Assembly: GCF_028369105.1 (NCBI RefSeq)
Contig: NZ_JAQNDO010000001.1
Coordinates: 9,022,501-9,086,500 of the forward strand
From: Polyangium mundeleinium
Lineage (GTDB): Bacteria > Myxococcota_A > Polyangia > Polyangiales > Polyangiaceae
Length of the DNA: 64,000 nt
Reading direction: 5' to 3'
Below the pieces are notes generated by a model, which worked only from the letters and a program-made list of their open reading frames with translations, had not been told where the DNA came from and ran no database searches. The position numbers were made by a program, and so were the translations under genes. Shown here piece by piece: positions 42,591 through 52,492 of the stretch (positions are counted from its first letter, which is position 1; the number at the start of each line of letters is the position of its first letter).

Positions 42591-43397
42591 ATGCGCCTCT
42601 CCGACGTGCTCCCCGTGCTGGAATCGATCGCCCCTCTCCGGTTCGCCGAGGGCTGGGACAACGTGGGCTTGCTCGTCGGGGATCCGGCCGCGGAGGTCCG
42701 CGCGGCGCTGCTCTGCATCGATTACACGCCCGGCGTGGCGGCCGAGGCGCGCGAGAAGGGCGTCACGCTCGTGTATTCGTATCACCCGCCGATCTTCGAG
42801 GCGATGAAGCGGGTGGTCTCGCCGGGGCCGATCTTCGAAGCCATCCGGGACGGGATCGCCATTTATTCACCGCACACGGCGCTCGACGTGGCCGAGGGCG
42901 GGACGAACGATTTCCTGGCCGACCTGCTCGGCCTCGGCCGCGGCCTGCCCGCGCGCCGGCCGATGCGCGCGCCGGGAGCGAAATGCGGTCCTGCGCCAGC
43001 GGGAGAATCGCTCGGGCTCGGGCGCATCGGCGAGCTCGAAGCGGAGGTGGCGCGCGACGAGCTTTTGGAGCGCATCAAGCGAGGCCTCGGAATCGAGGCG
43101 TTGCTCGTGGCAGGGCCGACGACGGGGAGGGTGCGCACGGTGGCGGCGAGCGCAGGCGCCGCGGGCGCGATGGTCGAGGACGCGCTCGGCCAGGGGGCGG
43201 AGCTTTACCTGACGGGCGAGATGAGGCACCACGACGCGCTGCGGGCGGCGAAGCTCGGCATGACGGTCGTGTGCGCGCTGCATTCGAACAGCGAACGGGC
43301 CGTCCTGCCGCGGATCCGGGAGCGGATCGCCGGCGCGCTGCCGGGGCTCTCGGTGTTCGTGAGCGGGGCGGATCGGGATCCGTTCGTCGTGCGGTGA
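42591..43397 (+). CDS. Nif3-like dinuclear metal centre protein
   Basis: A 268-residue member of the Nif3/GTP cyclohydrolase I type 2 family. Motifs seen are FAEGWDNVGLLVGDP, TLVYSYHPPIFEAMKRV (metal histidine), IAIYSPHTALDVAEGGTND, YLTGEMRHHDAL and ALHSNSER, matching the metal-binding histidines and glutamate. The precise role in the cell is not settled in any organism. The ATG at 42591 gives the family's standard N-terminus. It is divergent from the glycosyltransferase gene. Confidence 0.92.
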   Translation: MRLSDVLPVLESIAPLRFAEGWDNVGLLVGDPAAEVRAALLCIDYTPGVAAEAREKGVTLVYSYHPPIFEAMKRVVSPGPIFEAIRDGIAIYSPHTALDVAEGGTNDFLADLLGLGRGLPARRPMRAPGAKCGPAPAGESLGLGRIGELEAEVARDELLERIKRGLGIEALLVAGPTTGRVRTVAASAGAAGAMVEDALGQGAELYLTGEMRHHDALRAAKLGMTVVCALHSNSERAVLPRIRERIAGALPGLSVFVSGADRDPFVVR

Positions 43398-43498
43398 GAT
43401 CGAAGCTCGTGCGCCTCGTGGGTCTCATCCTGGTGGTGCGAGTCCTAGGATGAATTCACGCTCTTTTGGGGCGGCGTCGCAGGCGTTATGCCTGGGCC

Positions 43499-44452
43499 AT
43501 GACGACGAACCAAAGGCCTTTGCATTCGGGTTTTGGCGCGCAGACGACGGCGCGTGAGGTGATCGGCGACAGGAGGCTCGACGGAGCCATCGCCGTGGTC
43601 ACGGGCGGGTACGCGGGCATCGGACTCGAAACCACGCGCGTGCTCGCGGCCGCCGGCGCGACGGTGATCGTTCCGGCGAGAACCCCCGACAAAGCGCGCG
43701 CCGCGCTCGCGGGCTTGGAGCGCGTGGAGATCGAACGCCTCGACCTGGGTGATCCGGCATCGGTGGACGTGTTTGCCGCGCGATTCTCGGCGTCCGGCCG
43801 CCCCATCCACATGCTCGTGAACAATGCAGGCATCATGGCGACGCCGCTCGTGAGGGACGCTCGCGGGTTCGAATCCCAGCTCGCCACGAACCACCTCGGC
43901 CACTTCCAGCTCACGCTCCGGCTCTGGCCCGCGCTGCGAAAGGCCCAGGGCGCGCGCGTCATCTCGTTGTCCTCGGGAGGGCACGCGTATTCCGGCGTCG
44001 ACTTCGAGGATCCGTTTTTCGAGCGGCGACCTTATGACAAATGGATCGCCTACGGCCAGTCGAAGACGGCCAACGCGCTCTTCGCGCTCGCGCTCGACGC
44101 GCGCGGCGAGGCCCATCGTGTCCGCGCGTTTTCGGTCCACCCGGGCGGCATCGTCACCGAGCTCATGCGATACATGTCCGACGAGGAGGTCCGCACGGCC
44201 GTCGACACCTTCAGCGCCGTATCGACCTTGAAGAGCGCGGAGCAGGGGGCCGCGACGAGCGTCTGGTGCGCGACGAGCCCACGGCTCGAAGGCATGGGCG
44301 GCGTCTATTGCGAGGACGTCGACATCGCCGCGCCGGTGCCCGCCGATTCCTCCGAGCGACGTGGCGTGCGGCCGTGGGCGATGGATCGGGACCTGGCCGA
44401 GCGGCTGTGGACGCAAAGCGAAGCGTGGACCGGCGTGACGTTCACCGCGTGA
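43499..44452 (+). CDS. Short-chain dehydrogenase/reductase
   Basis: A 317-residue SDR. Coenzyme motif GGYAGIGLETT, NNAG in MLVNNAGIMA, active-site serine in VISLSSGGHAYSG and YGQSKTANAL (Tyr/Lys) are intact. The layout matches WWOX/retinol-dehydrogenase-like oxidoreductases, NADP-dependent in many cases. Its 3' end overlaps the stop of the convergent XRE-type regulator gene by 11 bases. In other bacteria such a regulator is often next to an SDR it controls. The substrate is unknown. Confidence 0.9.
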   Translation: MTTNQRPLHSGFGAQTTAREVIGDRRLDGAIAVVTGGYAGIGLETTRVLAAAGATVIVPARTPDKARAALAGLERVEIERLDLGDPASVDVFAARFSASGRPIHMLVNNAGIMATPLVRDARGFESQLATNHLGHFQLTLRLWPALRKAQGARVISLSSGGHAYSGVDFEDPFFERRPYDKWIAYGQSKTANALFALALDARGEAHRVRAFSVHPGGIVTELMRYMSDEEVRTAVDTFSAVSTLKSAEQGAATSVWCATSPRLEGMGGVYCEDVDIAAPVPADSSERRGVRPWAMDRDLAERLWTQSEAWTGVTFTA

Positions 44453-45290
44453 CGCGCCGGCACAACGTTTCCGCGCGCGTGGTGCTTTCTCCGGGTCGCG
44501 GCGAATAAAACGAGACGCGGAGCACGTGACCGTCGGGGTCCGCGTGCAGGAGCGTGACGTGCTCGAATTCGATCACGCCCACGTCCGGGAGGACGAACAC
44601 CTTCAACCCTTCGGGGACCTCGGCCACGTCGTGCTCGCCCCAAAAGCGCGCAAACTCCGGGCTGACGCGAGAGAGCTCCGCCACGAGCGCGTCGAATTCC
44701 GTCCGATCGGCGGCGCGCGCGGCGTCGAGGCGAAAGCCGGCCACGGCGCGCCGCGCGTCCTTTTCCCAGCCCGGCATGCGCGCGCGCCGCTCGGGGTTCA
44801 TGAACATCGACCAGAGCCCATTGCGCTGCTCGACGGGGAGCGCTCCGAGGTCTCCGAAGAGGATCACCGCCGGCTCGTTCCAGGCGAGGATGTCCCACCG
44901 GCTCGTGAAGACCAGCGCCGGAAAGGGATAGGCATCGAGCACCCGCTGCAGGATGACGCTCACGGCGTCGGGTGAAATCGTCGGACGCGCGGCCGGCCTT
45001 CCGTGCGCGAGGTCGAAGAGATGCGCGCGCTCCGTCGGCGACAGGCGAAGGGCAAGCGCGAGCCGCTCCAGCAACGGCTCCGACACGTGGATGTCCCGCC
45101 CCTGCTCGAGCCAGGTGTACCAACTCACGCCGACGTCCGCGAGACGAGCGACCTCTTCACGACGGAGCCCCGGCGTACGCCGCCGAGCGCCCTCCGGCAA
45201 ACCCACGTCCGCCGGACGAAGGCGCGCCCGCCGCGTGCGGAGGAATTGCGCGAGCTCGACGCGCCGTGGCAAACGAGGCGTATCCGTCAC
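44442..45290 (-). CDS. XRE-family regulator with MmyB-like ligand-binding domain
   Basis: A 282-residue transcription factor. The helix-turn-helix (residues ~10-90) has RRRTPGLRREEVARLADVGVSWYTWLEQGRDI and LERLALALRLSPTERAHLFDLA. The C-terminal MmyB-like domain has FPALVFTSRWDILAWNEPAVILFGD, RNGLWSMFMNPERR, VAELSRVSPEFARFWGEHDV and FEHVTLLHADPDGHVLRVSFY. It is convergent with the SDR gene and is probably an autoregulator and regulator of the SDR. That role rests on the known habit of this family. The ATG at 45290 is near the family's normal start. Confidence 0.92.
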   Translation of the reverse strand: MTDTPRLPRRVELAQFLRTRRARLRPADVGLPEGARRRTPGLRREEVARLADVGVSWYTWLEQGRDIHVSEPLLERLALALRLSPTERAHLFDLAHGRPAARPTISPDAVSVILQRVLDAYPFPALVFTSRWDILAWNEPAVILFGDLGALPVEQRNGLWSMFMNPERRARMPGWEKDARRAVAGFRLDAARAADRTEFDALVAELSRVSPEFARFWGEHDVAEVPEGLKVFVLPDVGVIEFEHVTLLHADPDGHVLRVSFYSPRPGESTTRAETLCRRVTR

Positions 45291-45371
45291 GAAGGGGCAC
45301 GTTACGCGATCGGCGCGGCGAACGGGAAGTGTTGTCGCGGCGGCTCGGCGCGTGGATTCGCCTTCCCAATG

Positions 45372-48300
45372 TTAAGCGGCGGCCTGCTCCCAGGCGGCCG
45401 AAAGGGCGAGGAGGCACGCGTTCTCGGGTACATTCTCCAAAAAGCTCCGGCGTAGCTCGGGGTCCTCGATCTTCGCTGCGCGCGAGAGCAAGACGCCGCG
45501 GGCCTCGAACAGCACAGTCCGCGCGCGGGCGTGATCGCCCGTCGCATGCAGCGCCTCGGCGTGGATGAGGCGTAGGAACATGTCATGAGGTCCGCCCCCA
45601 CCGCCCGCATCGAGCTGCGCGACCGCGTCCTCGGCGATGCGCAGCGCCTCATCCGCGCGCTGCTGCTGGAGGAGGACGGCCGCGAGCCCCGCCGCCGCCG
45701 CCGCGCGCCAGGGCGTGGTGCCCGTGAGGATCTCGGCGGCCGCGCGCGCCTCGCGCTCTGCCTCGCCGAGATCCCCGAAGCGCAGAAGGACGGAGGCCAG
45801 CGTCGCGTGGACGATACCCATCAAATACTGGTAGCTGGGCGTATACGCGGAGCGCAGGATGCTCCGGAGCAGCGCGCGCGCGTCGTCCAAGGCCCCCCGA
45901 CCCGCGAGCACACAGGCATAAAGCCACTTCCCCCATATCGCATAGGTGGCAGCCTCCGCGCCCTCCTCGAGCACGTCGCGCGCTTCCTGGTCCGCGCGCC
46001 CGTACGCGCCGAGGGACAAGTAACACGCCGCGACAATCAGGCGAGCCCATGGCATGTGCTGCCGCTCGCCGGCCTCCTCGTAGCTCGCCACAGCGACTCT
46101 TGCAGCCAAAAGGGAGCCCCATGGATCCCCCTCGACGTAAAGCGTCTCGCTTCGAGCCACGTGCAGCCCGCCCCGCACCGCGGGATCGTCCGCCGAGATG
46201 GGGCTGCCGAGCTGCTCCATCCGCGCCGCGCAAAGCTGGGCCAGATCACGCCTGCCTTGCTGCAGCAAGGCTTCCCAGGCGAGCCCGAGGGCATGGACGA
46301 GCTGCCGCACGCCCTCGGGGCCCGGATCCAAGTCGACGAGCGAAAGCACGTCTTCCCTGCGCACGGTGCGCGTGCCGAGCGCAGTCGTGCTCGCGAGCTT
46401 CCACGCCATGGCCGTGATCCAGAGCGTCGTGCGCGGCGTGGCCAGGCCCAGGATCTCCGCCATGGCTGTCGCGACCGAGGCCCAATCCCCTCTCCACCCG
46501 TATGCCTCGCCGAGGACGAACAAGAGGGATGCACGCAGCTTGCCCGAGGCTCCGCAGCCGAGGCCGCGCTCTGCGCAGGCAATGGCTGCACGTAGATCCG
46601 CCCCCTGGAGCATCTGCCTCGCCGCCGCGAGATACCACGTCGCCGCGCGCTCCGGACTCTTTCCCCGCTCGAAATGCTCGGCCAGGCGGAGCGCGTCCTC
46701 CTCGCCCCCTTGCACGAGCCACTCCCCCGCAAGCCGATGCCCGAGGGTGCGGTCGGGCTCCGTCAGCATCGCATAGGCTCCCTCCCGCAAAAGCGAATGC
46801 CGGAACGAATACTGCTCCTCGCCCGGAAACCTGCTCGCCTCGCTGCGCTGCAGCACCTCACGCGCGGCCAGCATTTCGAGCCGATCGTGCGCACGTAGCG
46901 CCTCGTCGCCCCCGCCGAGGAGGTGCGCCACCCCGCCGCACCAAAAAACCTCCCCGAACACGCTCGCCGCGCGCAGCACGCGCCGCGCGTCGGACGGCAG
47001 GGCGGCGAGGCGCGCCTCGACCATGGCCAGCACGGTCTCCGGCAATTGCTCGGCGCGCCCCTCGGCGACCGCCCGGATCAGCTCTTCGAGGAAAAATGGA
47101 TGCCCCGCGGCGCGCGTCACGATCTGCGCGATCGTCCGAGGATCGGCCGCGTCCCCGAGCGCGCTCCGGACGAGCTTCTCGGCGGCCCGCGGGGTCAGCT
47201 CGCCCAGGCGAATCTCGGACAGCACACGCTTGAACCATACCTTCGGAAAAATGTCGTGCACCTCGGGACGGCCGAAGGCGGCCACGAGCAGCGGCTTGCC
47301 TGCGAGGTCCCGGAGCGCCGCGTCGACGAGCTTCACCGAGGGAAGATCACCCCAGTGCAGGTCTTCGAGGACGAGCAAGACCGGGTGCGCACCACATTCG
47401 GCAGCCATGAATCGTCTCCAGGCAGCGTCGATCTGATTGGCCATGAGCCGCGCGTCGAGGCGCGCGGCGCGGAGCTTCGCGCTTTCGGCGTCCGGGAAGG
47501 GCGTGCCCGTCATCTCGCCGAAAAATCCGGCCACGTCGCGGACCTCGGGCTCGGCCACGTGGCGCGCGACCCGCTCGGTGAGCTTGCGCCTGCGCTCCTC
47601 GATCGGCTCGTGCCCCGCGATCGCCGCCGCATACCGCAGCGCCGAGCCAGCCAGGGAAAACGCCGAGCCTTTGCTCATTGCGTCACCGCGCCCGATCCAC
47701 ACGTCGACCCTTTCCTGGCGCTGTCCGACGGCGCGGACGAGCTCCTTGCGGAGGCGGGATTTTCCGATTCCGGGCGGTCCTGTCACGAGCGCCACGCGCG
47801 CGACACGCTCGCCTACGGCTTCGTCGAGCAGGTCGAGAAACGCGCGCAGTTCTCGTCCGCGCCCCACAAAGGGGCTCGGTTTGCCGAGCAGTGTGCGCGC
47901 GGCCTCGCCAATGGCTTCCTCGCTCCGGAGCTCGAGCCCGTCCGGCACGCGCACCACAACAAACCGCATATCGAGCAGGCTCTGTGTCACCTCGTCGACG
48001 AGCACCCGGCGCCCCGCCGTGCGCAAGAACATGGCGGCCCGATCGAGGACCTGTCCGACCGGCAGCTTTTCCTCGAGCTCGCCGAGGCCGGTGGCGACCG
48101 CAATCGGCGTATCCGGCGTGCGCAGGCGAAGCTCCAAGGCACACCGCGCGGCCCGCGCCGCCGCATCCGCGGCGCTCGCGGCGTTCGTGAAGACCAAAAG
48201 CATCGAGCCGTCTACCAGCCATTCGATCCGCGCCCCGAACGGCGCTGCGGCCGATTCCAGCGCCTTTCGGCGCGCGCTCGTGTAGCTCGCGGCGAGCGTC

Positions 48301-49238
48301 TCGTCCATGGCCGCGGTATCCTCGCTCGGCGGGCCCACGGCGACGATGCCGAGCAAGCGCTGCTCGCTCCTCGTCAGGGCTTCGGCGGGCGGCGCGTCCG
48401 AAAGCCACGAATACGCCTTGCCCGTGTCGAGGTGGGCGAGCGCGTCCGCGACCTCGCCGGCATCGACGGGCCGATCTGCCGGCTCCTTCGCGAGCATACA
48501 CGCGACCAACGCTTCGAGGCTCGCCGGCACCTCGGGCCGAAGATCGCGCAACAAGGGCGGTTCCTCGAGCAACACCTTCGCCAGGATGGACATCACGTGA
48601 TTCCCGGCGAAGGCAGGCCGCCCGGTCAGGCATTCGAAGAGCACGGCGCCGAGCGCGAACACATCGACGCGCGCGTCGAGCGACGGGGCTCCGTACGCCT
48701 GCTCGGGCGCCATGTAGCTTGGGGTCCCGAGGACGACGCCCGTCCGGGTGAACCGGGGGGAGAGGCGCATGCGTGCAAGGCCGAAATCGAGCAATTTGAC
48801 GCGATCGAGCGCGCCCTCCACGAGGAAGACGTTGCTCGGCTTGATATCGCGGTGCACGATGCCGCGCGCATGCGCCGTCGCGAGCGCCTCGGCCGCCGCG
48901 CCGATCGCCGCGACGCTCTCCGCGACCGTCAGTCTGCCGCGCAAAAGCCTCGCGCCGAGATCCTCTCCGGCGAGCCATTCCATGGCGAGGAAGGGCTCGC
49001 CCGCGCTGGTGACCCCGTGCGTGACATACCGGACGATGCCCGGATGATCGAGCCCGGCGAGGACACGTGCTTCCCTATCGAAGCGCGCGACGTCGCTCGG
49101 CTCGTGGTCATGCAGCACCTTGATGGCCACCGGCCCGCTCACGAGGCGGTCGTGCGCCTGGAAGACCGAGCCCATGCCGCCCGAGCCGGCCATCCGCTCG
49201 ATGACGAACCGACCGTCGATGACGTCCCCCGGCCGCAT
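45372..49238 (-). CDS. Ser/Thr kinase with degenerate cyclase-like, AAA and TPR regions
   Basis: A 1288-residue soluble signalling protein. The kinase domain (about 10-270) carries GSGGMGSVF, AIKVLHDHE, GIVHRDIKPSNVFL (catalytic aspartate near 130) and GTPSYMAPEQ. A ~150-residue stretch (about 300-450; LLGIVAVGPPSED to RRVLVDEVTQ) looks like a degenerate adenylate-cyclase fold without the metal aspartates. A STAND/AAA ATPase follows with Walker A VTGPPGIGKSRLR near residue 490 and Walker B VLLVLEDLHW. The last ~400 residues are helical TPR-like repeats. The start at 49238 has GGAGGTG five bases upstream; the open frame to 49421 is not coding. There is no transmembrane segment. Confidence 0.92.
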   Translation of the reverse strand: MRPGDVIDGRFVIERMAGSGGMGSVFQAHDRLVSGPVAIKVLHDHEPSDVARFDREARVLAGLDHPGIVRYVTHGVTSAGEPFLAMEWLAGEDLGARLLRGRLTVAESVAAIGAAAEALATAHARGIVHRDIKPSNVFLVEGALDRVKLLDFGLARMRLSPRFTRTGVVLGTPSYMAPEQAYGAPSLDARVDVFALGAVLFECLTGRPAFAGNHVMSILAKVLLEEPPLLRDLRPEVPASLEALVACMLAKEPADRPVDAGEVADALAHLDTGKAYSWLSDAPPAEALTRSEQRLLGIVAVGPPSEDTAAMDETLAASYTSARRKALESAAAPFGARIEWLVDGSMLLVFTNAASAADAAARAARCALELRLRTPDTPIAVATGLGELEEKLPVGQVLDRAAMFLRTAGRRVLVDEVTQSLLDMRFVVVRVPDGLELRSEEAIGEAARTLLGKPSPFVGRGRELRAFLDLLDEAVGERVARVALVTGPPGIGKSRLRKELVRAVGQRQERVDVWIGRGDAMSKGSAFSLAGSALRYAAAIAGHEPIEERRRKLTERVARHVAEPEVRDVAGFFGEMTGTPFPDAESAKLRAARLDARLMANQIDAAWRRFMAAECGAHPVLLVLEDLHWGDLPSVKLVDAALRDLAGKPLLVAAFGRPEVHDIFPKVWFKRVLSEIRLGELTPRAAEKLVRSALGDAADPRTIAQIVTRAAGHPFFLEELIRAVAEGRAEQLPETVLAMVEARLAALPSDARRVLRAASVFGEVFWCGGVAHLLGGGDEALRAHDRLEMLAAREVLQRSEASRFPGEEQYSFRHSLLREGAYAMLTEPDRTLGHRLAGEWLVQGGEEDALRLAEHFERGKSPERAATWYLAAARQMLQGADLRAAIACAERGLGCGASGKLRASLLFVLGEAYGWRGDWASVATAMAEILGLATPRTTLWITAMAWKLASTTALGTRTVRREDVLSLVDLDPGPEGVRQLVHALGLAWEALLQQGRRDLAQLCAARMEQLGSPISADDPAVRGGLHVARSETLYVEGDPWGSLLAARVAVASYEEAGERQHMPWARLIVAACYLSLGAYGRADQEARDVLEEGAEAATYAIWGKWLYACVLAGRGALDDARALLRSILRSAYTPSYQYLMGIVHATLASVLLRFGDLGEAEREARAAAEILTGTTPWRAAAAAGLAAVLLQQQRADEALRIAEDAVAQLDAGGGGGPHDMFLRLIHAEALHATGDHARARTVLFEARGVLLSRAAKIEDPELRRSFLENVPENACLLALSAAWEQAAA

Positions 49239-49907
49239 GCGCACCTCCGGCGCGGAAGAACCTAAGCCCGCGCGCGAGGCGTGGTCACGGATTCGTCGTC
49301 GCGAACGGCAGGCCGGAGGAGGCGTCCCGAAACCCGTCCGCCCGGCGCCCGCTTCCATCTCGCCGCCCCCGCCTCCACCGTTGCCCTCGCGTCTCCAAAC
49401 GTCCCGACACCCGCGCGTCACCGTGACGCGCCCCTCTTCGAGTCTTCGAACACCCTCGCGTCACGTTCTCCTCCGGCTCTCCGAAGCTTCGAACACCCTC
49501 GCGTCACGTTGACCAGCGCCCGTTGGAACGACCGATCCCCCGCGCGTCACCGTCTCCACCGGCTCTCCAAACGTTCGATCACCCCCGCGTCACCGTGACG
49601 CGTGCCCGTTCGAACGTTCGAACACCCTCGCGTCACCGTCTCCCGCGCCCCCTCGAACGTTCGAACACCCTCGCGCGCCCGAAACCTGCTCGTCCTACGT
49701 GGGCTTTTCCGTCAATTGTTCACGGATCCCACGACGTTGCATCGCCCGCGTCGCGGCCCTGACGTGATCCATCCCATCGAGCCCATCGGGAGGAGAAGGC
49801 ATGGCCTCTCGACCTCGGCCCAGGGTAGAGGCCGGCCGGCCCGTGTGTCGCATCTCGGGGGCCAAAACGCGCGCTCGTCCGCAGCCGGCCGCGAAGGTAA
49901 AGTTGCA
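49239..49907. other. Intergenic region upstream of the large kinase gene, mostly repeats
   Basis: About 670 bases between the divergent kinase gene and the degenerate protein at 49908. Besides the ~43-bp repeats (49400-49686) I see no gene. Bases 49690-49900 show no recognisable motif. Confidence 0.5.
49400..49686. repeat. Six and a half degenerate ~43-bp tandem repeats
   Basis: Units begin at 49400, 49444, 49487, 49531, 49572, 49615 and 49658 (last partial). They share a core like TTCGAACACCCTCGCGTCAC, with lengths 44, 43, 44, 41, 43, 43. The last two full units are nearly identical. The overlap of unit ends creates TTCGAACGTTCGAA palindromes. The period equals that of the array at 21402-21702, but the sequences differ apart from a TCGA(A)CACCC-like stretch. 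Confidence 0.82.
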
Positions 49908-50618
49908 ATGAGCGAGCTACGGCTTCCCGGGCTAAACTATAATGCCTGGCTTCATCCCGGGTCGCAGAACCTGCTCCTTGTATCGCCGGATCCCGCCACG
50001 CCGGTGCTCCATCTGGGTACCGTGGACGCAGCGGGCAACGTCGCGATGTTCGCCGATATCCCCTCGGCGGCGCGGCTCGGGAGCCTCGGCGACGTCGTCT
50101 ACTTCGCCGCCGCCGACAACACGCCCGACGCGCACCTCTGGAAGACCGACCGCACCGCGGCCGGGACGGTCGAGGTGATGACGATCCCCGAGAGCCCCTG
50201 GCTGGACGGCTTTTTGGGGTATCCCATGCTGAAAGGCGCGATCCTGGCCCGCAGCAACGGGAAGCTCGTCCTGATCGGCCCCGACGAGCTCCCCGACGCC
50301 GGCCCGGACGCGGCGACGAGCGGCAGCGGCGGCAGCGGCGGAATGGCGAGCGGCAGCGGCGGCAGCGGCGGCGCCGGCGGAATGGCGAGCGGCAGCGGCG
50401 GCGCCGGCGGCAGCGGCGGAATGGCGAGCGGCAGCGGCGGCGACGAAAGCACCCCCGCGCGGGCTGATCCGAGAGGTTTCCCCCCGCGCGCGCTTGCGCT
50501 CCCGCTTGCGCTCCCGCTCCCGCCTCCGCCTCCGCTTCCAAACCCGCTCCCGCCCACGCTTGCTCTGCTACCGCATGAAGAGCAGGCGGCTCAACGGCTC
50601 TTCCACGTGTCCGGATGA
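49908..50618 (+). pseudogene. Degenerate secreted/surface protein fragment with Gly-Ser repeat
   Basis: The first ~130 codons look coding: MSELRLPGLNYNAWLHPGSQNL and an ELWxTDGTxxGT-like motif (HLWKTDRTAAGTVEVM) as found repeated in myxobacterial surface proteins. A GSGGSGGMAS-type low-complexity run (three to four copies) follows. After about 50450 the frame passes into Pro/Leu/Ala sequence generated by a GCTCCC-type tract (50491-50570), and ends at 50618. No signal peptide is visible at the start, and the protein seems cut at both ends. I regard it as a remnant, though expression cannot be excluded. Confidence 0.5.
50491..50570. repeat. GCTCCC/GCTTCC-type low-complexity tract
   Basis: A run of GCTTGCGCTCCC and CTCCGC units, of the same kind as at 52521-52590, 55128-55150 and 56452-56520. 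Confidence 0.7.
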
Positions 50619-50792
50619 CGCCGCAGGTGCATGACCGCGACAATCTCTATTCTGCCAGACGACGGCCGCGACGGTCAGCGCCAGGAATGCACGGAGCACC
50701 GGGTCATCGTATCACCGCGAGGCCCGTGGCTGCCCGCGCGGATTCGCCAGTCGCACCGACGAGCCCGTACTGCGCGGCACGCCCGCGCGAGA

Positions 50793-52010
50793 TCACAGGG
50801 GGACCCGCATCAGCGTGCTGCCCTCTTCCGTGTAGTGGTCGAGGTACACGTGTTCGCCGTCGAAGGTGCCGATCGTGAGGCTCGCTCCGGGGAAGCGGGC
50901 GAGTTCCTCGATCGGACCGCCCTGCAGCGCCACGCGGCGCAGCGCCTGGGACTCGATCTGGCCCTCCGGCGTCTTTTGATACGACACGAAGTAGATCCAT
51001 TCGCCGTGCAGCGTCGCCTGCGCGAAGCCGTCGGCGAGCGCCGCGATCACGCGGTGGCTGCCGTCGAAGCCGATGTCGACGAGCGCGCCGTCGTCGACGA
51101 CGAACCCGCTCGCGTGCACGCCGAGCCCGCGGAACGGCCGCGTCGAGTACCGCTCCGGTGTGTAGCCCGGGTTGGCCGTGATGCAGATCGCGGGCTGGAT
51201 CGTGCTCGTGGTCCCGCTCGCCGGGTCGTGGCGGCGCAGCGCCAGCGAGAGCAGCGGCGGGAAGCAGTCCGCCCCGTGGTCGCACGGCGGCGATCCGAGG
51301 TTGCCCGAGAGCCCGATGAACTCGCCGTCGACGAGCGCGTAGTGCCGCGTGGCGAAGTCGAACACCTCGAGCTCGCCGCCGGCCGCCGCGATCCGGGTCG
51401 GTCGGGTCTCCCAGCCGAGTGGGGTGTCGCGCATCAGCCCGTGGATCCGGCCGTCCGCGAACACGAACGGGTGCTCGGGGTCGTAATTGAGGCCCGAGTA
51501 CGGCGTGACGAACAGCTGCTCGTGCGAGCCGTCGGGGAGCAGCCGCAGCAGCCCGCCGGTGACCGCCGACGAATACGATTTGGCGACCACGAACAGCCCC
51601 TCGTGCGTCGGCAGCAGCGCGCTCGGGAAGTTCTCGACCGGCAGCTCCCACAGCGTCGTCACCTCCGCCGTCGCGCCCTTCGTCGCGGCGACGCCCCACT
51701 GCCGGTCGACGCCGTCATCCTGCTGGAGTACGACGCCGATCGCCAGTCCGTCGCCCGTCCACGCCATCGTGTTCATGTAGCGGAGCTCGTCCGAGGTGAA
51801 CAGCGCCTCCGGCGTGCGCGGCGCGCAGACCACCTCCGAGAACGTGTATGGACACAGCACGAAGTGCGACCCGAGCGGCTTCCAGTCGGCGGGCGGCGCC
51901 TCCGCCTCCGCGGCAGGCTCGAACACGCATTGCGTCTCCTCGACGACGTTCTCCGACGCGCACCCGGACAGCGCCGCCGCTACTACGCATGAAAGTCGTG
52001 CGTGTCTCAT
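50793..52010 (-). CDS. Lipoprotein with probable beta-propeller, unknown function
   Basis: A 405-residue protein with a short lipoprotein signal (MRHARLSCVVAAALSGC). The mature part alternates short beta-strands with Gly/Asp turns in a way that suggests a propeller (DELRYMNTMAWTGDGLAIGV, THEGLFVVAKSYSS, ADGFAQATLHGEWIYFVSY, FDGEHVYLDHYTEEG). Cysteine pairs (VLCPYTFSEVVC, SPPCDHGADC) may be disulfides. No family is recognised. GGAGGGG just upstream supports the ATG at 52010. It is the only apparently intact larger gene in this decayed segment until 53138. Confidence 0.78.
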   Translation of the reverse strand: MRHARLSCVVAAALSGCASENVVEETQCVFEPAAEAEAPPADWKPLGSHFVLCPYTFSEVVCAPRTPEALFTSDELRYMNTMAWTGDGLAIGVVLQQDDGVDRQWGVAATKGATAEVTTLWELPVENFPSALLPTHEGLFVVAKSYSSAVTGGLLRLLPDGSHEQLFVTPYSGLNYDPEHPFVFADGRIHGLMRDTPLGWETRPTRIAAAGGELEVFDFATRHYALVDGEFIGLSGNLGSPPCDHGADCFPPLLSLALRRHDPASGTTSTIQPAICITANPGYTPERYSTRPFRGLGVHASGFVVDDGALVDIGFDGSHRVIAALADGFAQATLHGEWIYFVSYQKTPEGQIESQALRRVALQGGPIEELARFPGASLTIGTFDGEHVYLDHYTEEGSTLMRVPL

Positions 52011-52073
52011 CGCCCCTCCGACCGAATATCCTATGATGGCCCGGAGGCCTCCGCCCGCGCAAGAAGCGGCTGG

Positions 52074-52460
52074 ATGACAATGTTACTGGAGCCCGGCGGC
52101 GCCGCGATCGTGCCGGCGAACACGATCGGGCGAGGGATCGACGAGGCCGCCCGCGAACTCGATCTCGCCCTCGATCGCGGCGCGGCCGTCCGCCGTTGGG
52201 TCGCCGGATTGATCGCAACTTCGCACGCCCTCGCGCGTGTGGAGCATAGAGGATTCCTCGTGCTCGAGGGCAATTTTCTCGCATTGGTTCTTCCTGTGTA
52301 CCTAGCGGAAGCACATGCGTGCGCCAAGCTGCTCGAGCCCATGGTGCGGCGTCATGTGCGCTGCACCGTCAAGCACGACCGCACCGAGCGGCGCGAGGGC
52401 CCCGCGGAGCGCCTTGACGCCTCGTACACGCTCGGAGAGGAGCATGCAAATCTCGTATAA
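52074..52460 (+). CDS. Hypothetical protein, weakly supported
   Basis: A 128-codon frame (MTMLLEPGGAAIVPANTIGRG onward) with no recognised motif. The amino-acid composition is plausible for a helical protein in the first 90 residues, but it ends in Arg-rich sequence and has no convincing ribosome site. It is divergent from the lipoprotein gene at 50793-52010. It may be a remnant of a longer gene. Confidence is low. Confidence 0.25.
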   Translation: MTMLLEPGGAAIVPANTIGRGIDEAARELDLALDRGAAVRRWVAGLIATSHALARVEHRGFLVLEGNFLALVLPVYLAEAHACAKLLEPMVRRHVRCTVKHDRTERREGPAERLDASYTLGEEHANLV

Positions 52461-52492
52461 GTTCGAGCTATTAGTCCTCATCCTAGCCGCAA

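Noticed and set aside
50619-50792. Possible small gene beginning at 50631
   Set aside because: The frame runs antisense through the lipoprotein gene and has Arg-rich composition; no motif is seen in the gap.
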